DNA of 64,000 nt from Tessaracoccus sp. (lineage in GTDB: Bacteria; Actinomycetota; Actinomycetes; Propionibacteriales; Propionibacteriaceae): NCBI RefSeq assembly GCF_016714275.1, contig NZ_JADJNP010000002.1, positions 372,001-436,000 of the forward strand, written 5' to 3'. The first letter of the stretch is position 1, and each line of letters starts with the position of its first letter. The translations under genes and the position numbers were made by a program. The notes under the pieces are model-generated. The model was not told the DNA's origin. It saw only the letters and a list, made by a program, of their open reading frames with translations, and made no database searches. This document shows positions 17,010 to 24,914 of this stretch, piece by piece.

Positions 17010-18596
17010 TCAGTCGGTGGAGACCAGGTGCGTCATGATGCCGTAAACGAACGCGTCGATCAGGGCCTCCCAGGAGGCCTCGATGACGTTGGTGCCGACG
17101 CCGACCGTCGTCCAGGAGTACCCGCCGTAGGCGGTGTCGATGAGCGTACGCACCGAGGCGTCGGTGCCGTGTCCCTCGTCGAGGATGCGGACGCGGTAGT
17201 CGGTGAGGTCGAACTCGGCGACCTCCGGGAAGGCCGGGATCAGCGCGGCTCGCAGGGCAGCGTCGAGCGCGTTGACGGGGCCGTTGCCCTCGCCGACGAC
17301 CATCCGACGCTCGGCCTTGGCATGGAGCTTCACCGTCGCCTCGGAGATGTTGATGCCGTCGCGTTCCTCGGTGAACACGCGCCAGGAGTGGACCTCGAAG
17401 GGTAGTTCGAGCACGCCGAGCTGGTCGCGGAGCAGCAGCTCGAAGCTGGCATCCGCCGACTCGTAGGAGTACCCCTCGGCCTCACGGGCCTTGACGACGC
17501 CGGTGATCCGGGCGGCCTGCTCGCGGTCGCCGAGGTCGAAGCCCAGCTGCTCGCCCTTGATCTGGATGTTGGCGCGGCCCGCCATGTCGGAGATCAGCAT
17601 GCGCATGTCATTGCCGACGATGGCCGGATCGATGTGCTGGTAGAGGTTCTCGTCGACCTTGATCGCGGAGGCGTGCAGGCCCGCCTTGTGCGCGAAGCTC
17701 GAGTGGCCGACGTAGGGCTGGCGGCCCACAAGCGGCTGGTGTGCGACCAGCGCGATCGCGTGCGCGATGCGGGTCAGCTCGGCGAGCTGTTCCGCGGGCA
17801 GGATGTCCCAGCCGTACTTGATCTGCAGGTTGGGGATGAGGGCAGAGAGGTCGGCGTTGCCGGTGCGCTCGCCGTATCCGTTGAACGTTCCCTGCACGTG
17901 CATCACGCCGGCCTCGACCGCGGCGAGCGTGTTGGCAACGGCGCAGGCGGTGTCGTTGTGGCAGTGGATGCCGAGGTTCGCACCCGTCGCGGCGGCGGCC
18001 TCGACGACCTCGCCCATCCAGCTGGGCAGCATGCCGCCGTTGGTGTCGCATAGCACGACGACCTCTGCGCCCGCGTCGTGCGCCGTCTGCACCACCTTGA
18101 TGGCGTACTCGGGGTTGGCGCGGTAACCGTCGAAGAAGTGCTCGCAGTCGACGAAGACGTGCTTGCCCTGCGAGCGCAGGAACTGCACGGTGTCCGTGAC
18201 CATCTCGAGGTTCTCCTCGAGCGTGGTGCGCAGGGCGCGGAACACGTGCTCGTCGTGCGACTTCGCGACGATGCAGATGTAGTCCGTGTCGGCGTCGACG
18301 AGGGCCTTGGTCAGTGCGTCGCTCTCAGCCTTCGCGCCCGCCTTGCGGGTGGCCCCGAACGCCACCAGCTTCGAGTGCGTGAGGTCGAGTTTCTTGGCGA
18401 GTTGGAAGAACTCGGTGTCGGCAGGGTTCGCGCCCGGCCAACCGCCCTCGATGAACGTGACGCCCAGCTCGTCGAGGTAGCCCGCAATCTTGAGCTTGTC
18501 CGTGACGGAGAGGTTCAGTCCCTCCTGCTGTCCGCCATCGCGTAACGAGGTGTCGAACACGTGGAACTCGGCGGGGCGCACGGGCAACGTTGGCAT
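17010..18596 (-). CDS. cimA: citramalate synthase
   Basis: 528 aa, the length of CimA rather than LeuA. Catalytic opening FDTSLRDGGQQEGLNLS, TIM-barrel metal ligands in GIHCHNDTACAVANTLAAV, and a C-terminal LeuA-type regulatory domain (about residues 390-520), with NGPVNALDAALRAAL marking its start. It condenses pyruvate with acetyl-CoA to (R)-citramalate, the first step of a threonine-independent isoleucine route. GGAGGAG precedes the ATG. It diverges from leuB, whose product works in the same route with LeuCD. Confidence 0.93.
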   Translation of the reverse strand: MPTLPVRPAEFHVFDTSLRDGGQQEGLNLSVTDKLKIAGYLDELGVTFIEGGWPGANPADTEFFQLAKKLDLTHSKLVAFGATRKAGAKAESDALTKALVDADTDYICIVAKSHDEHVFRALRTTLEENLEMVTDTVQFLRSQGKHVFVDCEHFFDGYRANPEYAIKVVQTAHDAGAEVVVLCDTNGGMLPSWMGEVVEAAAATGANLGIHCHNDTACAVANTLAAVEAGVMHVQGTFNGYGERTGNADLSALIPNLQIKYGWDILPAEQLAELTRIAHAIALVAHQPLVGRQPYVGHSSFAHKAGLHASAIKVDENLYQHIDPAIVGNDMRMLISDMAGRANIQIKGEQLGFDLGDREQAARITGVVKAREAEGYSYESADASFELLLRDQLGVLELPFEVHSWRVFTEERDGINISEATVKLHAKAERRMVVGEGNGPVNALDAALRAALIPAFPEVAEFDLTDYRVRILDEGHGTDASVRTLIDTAYGGYSWTTVGVGTNVIEASWEALIDAFVYGIMTHLVSTD

Positions 18597-18658
18597 AAGG
18601 GCTCCTCCATAGGGTCAGGGGCGCGGCGAAGTTTACGCGCCCGCGAGGCGTTTCGGAT

Positions 18659-18686
18659 GTCTCATTCAGTGGACGGACAGTGAGAC
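18659..18686. promoter_or_regulatory. candidate operator between cimA and leuB
   Basis: Inverted repeat GTCTCA / TGAGAC with a 16-nt spacer in the divergent cimA-leuB region. The same GTCTCA hexamer occurs at 11484-11489 in the leuC-iclR intergenic region, overlapping the regulator's -10 box. A shared site for the IclR-type regulator is possible but is only a short match. Confidence 0.3.
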
Positions 18687-18724
18687 GGGCGACACCGGCC
18701 GCGCCCGCTCCGTAGGGTCTCCCC

Positions 18725-19780
18725 ATGACTTCAGCCAGCATTGCCGTCATCGGCGGCGACGGCATCGGCCCCGAGGTGACGGCGGAGGCGCTCAAGGCGC
18801 TGACCGCGGTCGCCGGCCCCGATGCGTTCGACTTCGTCCACTACGACCTCGGGGCGGAGCGCTGGCAGCGCACCGGCGAGGTCCTGCCCGACTCGGTGCT
18901 CGAGGAACTGAAGGGAGCCGACGCCATCGTCCTCGGCGCCGTTGGCGCGGCCCCTGGCTCCACGGCCATCCCCAGCGGCCTCCTCGAGCGTGGCCTGCTG
19001 CTGAAGCTCCGCTTCGCGTTCGACCACGCCATCAACCTGCGCCCGTCCAAGCTCTATCCGGGAGTGCCGACGCCGCTCGCGCCGAGCGTCGTCGAGGGCA
19101 AGGACGTCGACTTCGTCGTCGTCCGCGAGGGCACCGAGGGTCTGTACTGCGGCAATGGCGGCGCGGTGCGCGTCGGCACCCCGCACGAGCTGGCCACCGA
19201 GGTCTCGATCAACACCGCCTACGGCGTGGAGCGCGTCGTCCGCGACGCCTACCGTCGCGCCCAGTCGCGCCGCGGCCACCTCACCCTGCTCCACAAGCAC
19301 AACGTGCTGGTCAACGCCGGGTCGCTGTGGAACCGAGTCTTCCAGGAGGTCGGGCGCGAGTTCCCGGATGTCGAGCAGAAGTACCTGCACATCGACGCCG
19401 CGATGATCGCGCTGGTCGTCGACCCTTCGCAGTTCGACGTGATCGTCACCGACAACCTGTTCGGCGACATCGTCACCGACCTGGCCGCGGCCGTCACCGG
19501 CGGCATCGGCCTGGCCGCGTCGGCCAACATCAACCCCAGCGGCGAGTTCCCGTCGATGTTCGAGCCCGTGCACGGCTCCGCCCCCGACATCGCGGGTAAG
19601 GGCATCGCCGACCCGACCGCGGCCATCTCCTCGATGGCGCTGCTGCTCGACCACCTGGGCAAGCCGGAGTTGGCGGCCAAGATCGACGAGGCGGTGTCCG
19701 CCGACATCGCCGAGCGCGGCGCGCAGAAGTTCGGCACCGTCGAGATCGGCGACCGCATCGCCGCCCGCCTCGCGAGCTGA
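18725..19780 (+). CDS. leuB: 3-isopropylmalate dehydrogenase
   Basis: 351 aa, NAD-dependent decarboxylating dehydrogenase. It opens IAVIGGDGIGPEVTAEALKAL; the substrate-binding VVREGTEGLYCGNGG and the Asp-rich VIVTDNLFGDIVTDLAA are present, with FEPVHGSAPDIAGKG in the NAD site. This is the shorter actinobacterial IMDH type. It acts after LeuCD in leucine synthesis and in the citramalate route. TAGGGT ends 6 nt before the ATG with no Shine-Dalgarno, so the transcript is probably leaderless. Divergent to cimA. Confidence 0.95.
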   Translation: MTSASIAVIGGDGIGPEVTAEALKALTAVAGPDAFDFVHYDLGAERWQRTGEVLPDSVLEELKGADAIVLGAVGAAPGSTAIPSGLLERGLLLKLRFAFDHAINLRPSKLYPGVPTPLAPSVVEGKDVDFVVVREGTEGLYCGNGGAVRVGTPHELATEVSINTAYGVERVVRDAYRRAQSRRGHLTLLHKHNVLVNAGSLWNRVFQEVGREFPDVEQKYLHIDAAMIALVVDPSQFDVIVTDNLFGDIVTDLAAAVTGGIGLAASANINPSGEFPSMFEPVHGSAPDIAGKGIADPTAAISSMALLLDHLGKPELAAKIDEAVSADIAERGAQKFGTVEIGDRIAARLAS

Positions 19781-20116
19781 GCATCACGCTCCTTGACCCG
19801 CGACGAAGGAGCGAAGCGACGCAGCGCGCGTCGAAAGGGCTGGCGAGAGTTCCGCGTCACCGACCAGGCCGTCGAGGTGAGCAGACGGCAACTCGAGGGA
19901 GGACTCGACGGAGCCACCCTCTCGGTGATCCCCGGAGCAGGGGCGACGGGCGCACCTGTCGCTGCGTCCGGGCGGCGCAGCCCGGTCAGACCATCCGCCG
20001 GTGGCTCCACCGAGCATCCCGCGAACGCCTCGGACGTGACGGGCAACAGCGCACCGAGTACGACGCAGCCGCCGCAGAGGCGGATCCGCGCCAAGCAGTG
20101 ATCTCCGCCATCGACA
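19781..20116. other. non-coding or degraded stretch after leuB
   Basis: No convincing intact gene. Two overlapping plus frames look partly protein-like: one from 19793 (about 100 codons), and one from about 19975 with QTIRRWLHRASRERLGRD that runs into the palindrome and stops at 20160. Neither has a credible start or a recognisable family. This fits the remains of a gene disrupted during insertion of the palindromic element next to it. Confidence 0.45.
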
Positions 20117-20244
20117 CAACCTGGCTGCAAACGTGCGATCGACAGCATCACGCTCGTTAGCGTGGTTGGAAGAGTCAGCATGCTGACTCTTCCAACCATG
20201 CTGATGCCGATGTCGGTTCAGATCGAACGTTTGCAGCCACGTTG
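20117..20244. repeat. 128-bp register-perfect palindrome (possible MITE or abutting transposon ends)
   Basis: Two 64-nt arms mirror each other about the axis 20180/20181 without a single gap. The inner 18 bp (GTTGGAAGAGTCAGCA side) are essentially perfect, and the outer 24 bp (CAAC.TGGCTGCAAACG side) differ at only two positions; most mismatches fall between. The centre alone holds a 34-bp perfect palindrome. Such a structure resembles a miniature inverted-repeat element or two transposon ends left tail to tail. No transposase is present. Confidence 0.7.
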
Positions 20245-20381
20245 ACCTCAGACGAGACCCTCACCGGTTGGGGCGCCGAGCAAGGGGGCACGCTCGGCGG
20301 CTCAAGGAACGGATGGCGCTACCGCGCCTGTAACGTCGACGCCGGGTCACCGCGTACTAGCTGGTGACGAAGGGAAACCGG

Positions 20382-20879
20382 ATGCACGAGATCGACGAGT
20401 TCGAGGCGTGGGCCGTTCAGGCCACGCCGCGGCTCTTTCGCCACGCCAGGCTGCTCATGGGCGACTGGCAGTTGGCCGAGGACCTCGTGCAGGACACGCT
20501 CGCGAAGATGTACGTCAACTGGCACCGGGTGGACCAGGGGCAGAACCCGACGGGGTACGCGCTGCAGACCCTCTTCCGACTCTTCGTCTCCCGCCGCCGG
20601 AAGAAGTCCTCGGGCGAGATCGCCACCGACCTCATCCCGGAGACCCTCGCCGGCTACAAGATCGACCACGAGCTGCGACTCGACCTGGCCAGGGCCCTGG
20701 CCGAGCTGAAGCCCACGGAACGGGCTGTCGTCGTCGCGCGCTACATCGACGACAGGCCCGTCGCCGAGGTGGCGACGCTCCTCGACCGATCCGAGGGGTG
20801 GGTGCGCACCACCTCCTCCCGCGCCCTGGCGCGGCTCCGCCACCATCCCCAACTGGCCCCGTTGGCCGCCAACGCCTGA
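20382..20879 (+). CDS. SigE-family (ECF-like) RNA polymerase sigma factor
   Basis: 165 aa. Region 2 spans about residues 8-75 (LFRHARLLMGDWQLAEDLVQDTLAKMY) and region 4 about 105-160 (LKPTERAVVVARYIDDRPVAEVA, then the SEGWVRTTSSRALARLR recognition helix). Length and motifs fit the SigE subfamily of actinobacterial group 4 sigma factors. The ATG is chosen because AAGGGA lies 7 nt upstream; an in-frame GTG six codons earlier lacks a site. The gene for a membrane-anchored partner follows 11 nt downstream. Confidence 0.88.
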   Translation: MHEIDEFEAWAVQATPRLFRHARLLMGDWQLAEDLVQDTLAKMYVNWHRVDQGQNPTGYALQTLFRLFVSRRRKKSSGEIATDLIPETLAGYKIDHELRLDLARALAELKPTERAVVVARYIDDRPVAEVATLLDRSEGWVRTTSSRALARLRHHPQLAPLAANA

Positions 20880-20890
20880 AGGAATTGATC

Positions 20891-21703
20891 ATGCACACCG
20901 ACAACACCGAACTGACCGACGCCCAGACCCAGGCCCTCGTCCGGCGCGGCATCGCGAAGGGCCGCAGGATGAACACCACCCGCCGCGCCGTCAGCGGCGT
21001 CGCGGCCCTCGCCGTCGTCGGCGCGCTGAGCATCGGCGCGTTCAACGTCGTCAACGCCGTCTCCCCCGGCAACAACATCGCGCCCGCCGCGCCGCCGGCC
21101 CCGACGGCACCTCAGGAGGCGCCGCCCGCGTCCGAGGCCCCGGCGGGCCCGATCGAGCAGGAGAACCTGCGGAAGGTCGAGGCCGAGAAGGTGGATCCCG
21201 CCCAGGAGGATCAGAACGCCAAGCAGGGCCAGGACGAGCAGCCGCCCGCCCCGAACATGTCCACCTCCAAGAAGCTGAAGGCCGCAGTCAAGGAACTCCT
21301 GCCGGATGCCAGGTTCGAGTTCGCGGATGGAGGCACCGAGACCGACCACGCGGCCATCCTCAAGATCCCCAGCGACGACGGCTACGCCACCGTCGACCTG
21401 TTCCTCTTCGACGGCGGTGGCTACGACCTCGACGGCCCGGGCATGGTCCAGGTCGGCAAGAAGAACGTCTGGTACTTCGCGGGCTCCCTCGACGACAAGC
21501 AGGGTAAGCACGACTGGTACTACCAGCGCGAGGACGGCGCCCAGATCAACTTCTACCTGAGCACCATCAAGCGCTCCGGCGAGGATGGCAAGAAGATCAC
21601 GTCGACCACGAGCACGCTGCCGCTCGGCCAGGACGAGATCGCGAAGCTGCTGAGCTCGCCCGTGTGGGACGACGTCCTGGACGAGATGATGGCGTCGCGC
21701 TAG
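20891..21703 (+). CDS. membrane-anchored protein paired with the SigE-type factor
   Basis: 270 aa. A short cytoplasmic segment (about 35 residues, Arg-rich, LVRRGIAKGRRMNTTRRAVS) is followed by one membrane helix (about 36-57, VAALAVVGALSIGAFNVV), then a Pro/Ala-rich linker and an extracytoplasmic domain from about residue 120. The topology suits a signalling partner for the sigma factor encoded 11 nt upstream, but the N-terminus shows neither the HxxxCxxC zinc anti-sigma motif nor another known anti-sigma domain. GAAGGA precedes the ATG. The frame runs open upstream through the sigma gene, which is a shadow. Confidence 0.75.
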   Translation: MHTDNTELTDAQTQALVRRGIAKGRRMNTTRRAVSGVAALAVVGALSIGAFNVVNAVSPGNNIAPAAPPAPTAPQEAPPASEAPAGPIEQENLRKVEAEKVDPAQEDQNAKQGQDEQPPAPNMSTSKKLKAAVKELLPDARFEFADGGTETDHAAILKIPSDDGYATVDLFLFDGGGYDLDGPGMVQVGKKNVWYFAGSLDDKQGKHDWYYQREDGAQINFYLSTIKRSGEDGKKITSTTSTLPLGQDEIAKLLSSPVWDDVLDEMMASR

Positions 21704-22041
21704 CCAACCCGCGCCACAACTACCGGCTCCGTGGGCACGTCCCGCGGGGCCGGTAGCGTCGTTCCGGGGAGACTCCGCCACCACGCCCACTCCCGCAGGC
21801 ACACCTACGAGATAGACAGCGCTCCATCACCGAGGTACGCAACCTTGCTGGTCAAGAACTCAGCGCGTCAGGCGAAGCAGGAGGACGATTCGGCGCCAAC
21901 GCCGAGAAAGACCGTCAAGTACTCGCCGATGCAGCCGATCCACAATCCGCCTTCGGTGCTGTACCCCGGCACCCGCTGCCTAGGCTGCCTCCAGACCAGC
22001 ACCGTCAACGCCATCGGAATCTGTGACAGCTGCGGGCCGGC
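21704..22041. other. intergenic stretch with a possible gene remnant
   Basis: A plus-strand frame from 21731 to 22045 ends with TRCLGCLQTSTVNAIGICDS, a CxxC...CxxC zinc-ribbon-like tail, but has no ribosome binding site and a composition unlike a normal N-terminus. Another frame across 21820-21960 also looks protein-like (VRNLAGQELSASGEAGGRF). The end overlaps the stop of the convergent kinase gene. I read this as decayed coding sequence; a short real gene starting at the TTG near 21845 cannot be excluded. Confidence 0.35.
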
Positions 22042-23040
22042 CTAGAGCAGCACCACCGGCGTGACCTCTACAGGCTGAGGTGAGAGGTCGCGCGGCGACG
22101 GAAGGGTCGTGCCCGGCAGCGAGGCCGCCGCGGAGCCGTAGGCGATCGACGAGGCGAGGCACTCGGCGGGCGGGCGCCCGGCGACCTGGGCGAGGATGAA
22201 GCCGGCCACGGCCGAGTCCCCTGCGCCGACGGTGCTGCGCACCTCCGTGCGGGGCGCGCGGCCGAACCAGGCGCCGTCGGCGTTCACGAGCACGGCGCCC
22301 GCGCCGCCGAGGGTCACGAGCACGTTCGAGACGCCGCGGAGGTGCAAGTCTCGGGCCGCCGCGACGATGTCGCCGACCTCACCCGCCGCCGCAGCCTGCT
22401 CGAACGCAGCCGCGTCGCCACCCACCAGCTGCGCAAGCTCGTCGGAGTTGGGCTTGATCAGGTCGAAGCGACCCTCCGGCAGCGCGGCCAGGACGGCGTC
22501 GAGCGCCGCCTCGGAGGTGTCGACGGCGACCCGCGCCCCCAATCGGGCCAGTCGCGTGATGAGCTGCGCATACCAGTCGTCGGGGGCGCCTGGCGGCAGC
22601 GAGCCGGACAGCGCCACCCACGCGGCGCCTCGGGCGGAGGCGAGCAGCAGTTCAGCGGCAACCTCGAGTTGTTCAGCTGTGAGCGTCGGGCCCGCCTCGT
22701 TGATCTTCGTGGTCACGCCCGCGGAGTCGGTGAGCGTGGTGTTGATCCGGACCCGCTGGCCCGCACCCAACCGCTGCCCCTGCACTTCGATCGAGGGCCG
22801 GGCCTCCTCCGCGAGCCGCCGGAACGCGTCGTCGAGGCCCGCGGCGACGACGGTGACCGGGCAGCCGGCGAGCCGCAGCACCCGGGCGACGTTCACTCCC
22901 TTGCCCGCGGCCTGCTCGGTCACACCGAGCGCCCGGGTCACCTCGCCGGGCGCGAGCGGACCGGGAAGGAGGACGGTCCGGTCGATGCTGGGGTTGGCCG
23001 TGAAGGTGAGGACCCTCGCCAGTGCGGGTTCGCTCATCAT
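22042..23040 (-). CDS. PfkB-family hexose-phosphate kinase (1-phosphofructokinase type)
   Basis: 332 aa, FruK/LacC group: TFTANPSIDRTV at the N-terminus, GKGVNVARVLRLAG near residue 46, and the catalytic STVGAGDSAVAGFILA near residue 265, where the Asp is the base. Members phosphorylate fructose-1-P (FruK) or tagatose-6-P (LacC) to the bisphosphate. It is the last gene of an operon with a mannitol-type PTS and a zinc dehydrogenase, a setting that leaves both substrates open. A strong GAGGAGG precedes two adjacent ATG codons; the first is used. Confidence 0.88.
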   Translation of the reverse strand: MMSEPALARVLTFTANPSIDRTVLLPGPLAPGEVTRALGVTEQAAGKGVNVARVLRLAGCPVTVVAAGLDDAFRRLAEEARPSIEVQGQRLGAGQRVRINTTLTDSAGVTTKINEAGPTLTAEQLEVAAELLLASARGAAWVALSGSLPPGAPDDWYAQLITRLARLGARVAVDTSEAALDAVLAALPEGRFDLIKPNSDELAQLVGGDAAAFEQAAAAGEVGDIVAAARDLHLRGVSNVLVTLGGAGAVLVNADGAWFGRAPRTEVRSTVGAGDSAVAGFILAQVAGRPPAECLASSIAYGSAAASLPGTTLPSPRDLSPQPVEVTPVVLL

Positions 23041-23067
23041 GTTCGTTCCTCCTCTGACGGACTGCGT

Positions 23068-23835
23068 CTAGGCGAGAGTGACCTCTAGCCCTGCCGCCTC
23101 GAGCGCGGCGCGGGCGGCGAGCGGGAGCTGCTCGTCGGTGACAAGGCCGTCGACGTCCGCCAGCGCAGCGAAGCGGACGGCCTCGTCGGAGCCGAACTTC
23201 GCCGAGTCGGCGAGGACGTAGACGTGGCGCGCGGCGCGCACCATCGCCTCCTTCATCGCAGCCTCGGCGGGGTCCGGGGTCGAGAACCCATGCTCGACGG
23301 AGATGCCGTTGGTTCCCATGAACGCGACGTCGACCCTCAGCTTCGCCAACATGGCGTGGGCCTCGGCGCCGACGATCGCCTGCGTCACTCCACGCACGCG
23401 GCCGCCCAGCAGGAAGACCTCGATCCCCGGCCGCTCGGCGAGGACTCCCGCCGAGCGCACCGAGTTGGTGAAGACCGTGCTCACACGCTCTGGGAGGAGG
23501 CCGCACAGCTTGGCCGTCGTCGTGCCGGAGTCGAGCAGCACGGTCAACTCGCGGCCCTCGGGGAGGAGGTCGACGGCGCGGGTGGCGATCGCCAGCTTCT
23601 CCGGCTGGGCCGTCTCCTCGCGCGCGCCGACCGGCGCCTCACCCCGCGGGAGCTTGTCCGGGGGCACCGCGCCGCCGTGGACCCGGCTGAGCAGCCCGTC
23701 GCGCGCGAGTGCGTCGAGGTCCCTCCGGATGGTCTCCGCCGTCACGCCGAACCTCGTCGCAAGGTCGGCGACGGAGACCCGCCCCAGTTCCCGGGCCCAG
23801 GTCACGATCGCGCTCTGTCGTTCCTCCGCGTACAT
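23068..23835 (-). CDS. DeoR-family sugar operon repressor
   Basis: 255 aa. N-terminal DeoR winged HTH (RQSAIVTWARELGRVSVADL, then GVTAETIRRDLDALARDGLL) and a C-terminal DeoRC sugar-phosphate sensor (LDSGTTTAKLCGLL, FTNSVRSAGVLAERP, LGGRVRGVTQAIVG). The ATG is preferred over a GTG three codons earlier because AAGGTG lies 6 nt before it. It lies between the dehydrogenase and kinase genes of the PTS operon and most likely represses that operon, with a sugar phosphate as inducer. Confidence 0.9.
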   Translation of the reverse strand: MYAEERQSAIVTWARELGRVSVADLATRFGVTAETIRRDLDALARDGLLSRVHGGAVPPDKLPRGEAPVGAREETAQPEKLAIATRAVDLLPEGRELTVLLDSGTTTAKLCGLLPERVSTVFTNSVRSAGVLAERPGIEVFLLGGRVRGVTQAIVGAEAHAMLAKLRVDVAFMGTNGISVEHGFSTPDPAEAAMKEAMVRAARHVYVLADSAKFGSDEAVRFAALADVDGLVTDEQLPLAARAALEAAGLEVTLA

Positions 23836-23866
23836 GGGAGACACCTTAAGGTCTGGCCTCGCCCGC

Positions 23867-24913
23867 TCAGGGCTCGACCGTCACCTTGATCGCCTCGCCC
23901 TTCGCGACGATGTCCAGCGCGTCGAGCGCCCGATCGAGGGGGACGTGCCGCGTGATCAGGTCGCGGACGGGGATCTGTCCCGAGGCGATGTAGGAAAGCG
24001 CGGCCTTGTGGTGCTCCGGCGCGGAGCCGTTGGCCCCGTGAATGTGGAGTTGGCGGTAGTGCACGAGGTTGCTGTCGCAAGTGATCGTCGGGTTGGTCTT
24101 CGGCAGGCCGCCGAAGAACGAGATCCGCCCGTTGCGCGCGGCCATCGCGATGGCCTGCTCCTGCGTCACGTTCGCCGGCGTCGCCGTGATGATCACGTCG
24201 GCCCCGCGGCCCTCGGTCAGCCGCATGACCTCGGCAACGACGTCGGTGGTCGACGCATCGATCACGATGTCCGGCCGCACGGCCTCGGCCGACATCGCGA
24301 GCCGCTCGGCGTTGACGTCGACCAGCACCACCGTGCCGACCTTGTGCACGCCGCGGGCGATCCTGATGTGCATGCAGCCGATGGGCCCGGCCCCGAAGAC
24401 GACGGTGAAGTCGCCCTCCTCGATGCCGAGCTGCTCCTGCGCGTTGATGGCGCAGGCGAACGGCTCGACGGCCGAGGCCTCGTCGAAGCCCACCCCGTCG
24501 GGAATCCGGTTCAGCCCGTCGACCTTCAGCACCTCGGACGGCACGATCATGTACTCGGCGAATCCGCCGTCGTACTGGTAGCCGACAGAGGTCTGGTTCT
24601 GGCACACGGCCATCCAGCCCTTCCTGCATTCGTGGCAGTCGCCGCACGGCACCGCTGCGATGACCTGCACGCGGTCACCGACGGCGAAGCCGCCTTTCGC
24701 CTGGGGGCCGACCTCGACGACCTCCCCCGCGATCTCGTGACCCATCGTCGTGACGCGGGTGATGTTGACGTGCCCGTTGGCGCGGATCTTGACGTCCGTG
24801 CCACAGGCCGAGCAGTTGCGGACCCGGATCTTGACCTCGTCCGGGCCGCACTCCGGCTCGGGGACGTCCTCGAGCCGGACGTCGCCGGGGGCATGGAACC
24901 TCAGTGCCTTCAT
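23867..24913 (-). CDS. zinc-dependent polyol (phosphate) dehydrogenase, MDR family
   Basis: 348 aa medium-chain dehydrogenase. Catalytic zinc site CSACGTDVK and GHEIAGEVVEVG; structural zinc loop with Cys in AAVPCGDCHECRKG and AVCQNQ; Rossmann motif VFGAGPIGCMHIRIA followed by VLVDVNAERL, favouring NAD. It resembles sorbitol, L-threonine and galactitol-1-phosphate dehydrogenases. It starts one base after the stop of the PTS gene, so it probably oxidises the polyol phosphate that the PTS delivers. The usual mannitol-1-P enzyme MtlD is a different, long-chain family and is absent here. Confidence 0.87.
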   Translation of the reverse strand: MKALRFHAPGDVRLEDVPEPECGPDEVKIRVRNCSACGTDVKIRANGHVNITRVTTMGHEIAGEVVEVGPQAKGGFAVGDRVQVIAAVPCGDCHECRKGWMAVCQNQTSVGYQYDGGFAEYMIVPSEVLKVDGLNRIPDGVGFDEASAVEPFACAINAQEQLGIEEGDFTVVFGAGPIGCMHIRIARGVHKVGTVVLVDVNAERLAMSAEAVRPDIVIDASTTDVVAEVMRLTEGRGADVIITATPANVTQEQAIAMAARNGRISFFGGLPKTNPTITCDSNLVHYRQLHIHGANGSAPEHHKAALSYIASGQIPVRDLITRHVPLDRALDALDIVAKGEAIKVTVEP

Positions 24914-24914
24914 C

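Noticed and set aside
20408..20890. Upstream extension of the membrane partner of the sigma factor
   Set aside because: It reads the sigma gene out of frame; GAAGGA and an ATG at 20891 followed by a normal membrane-protein layout mark the start.
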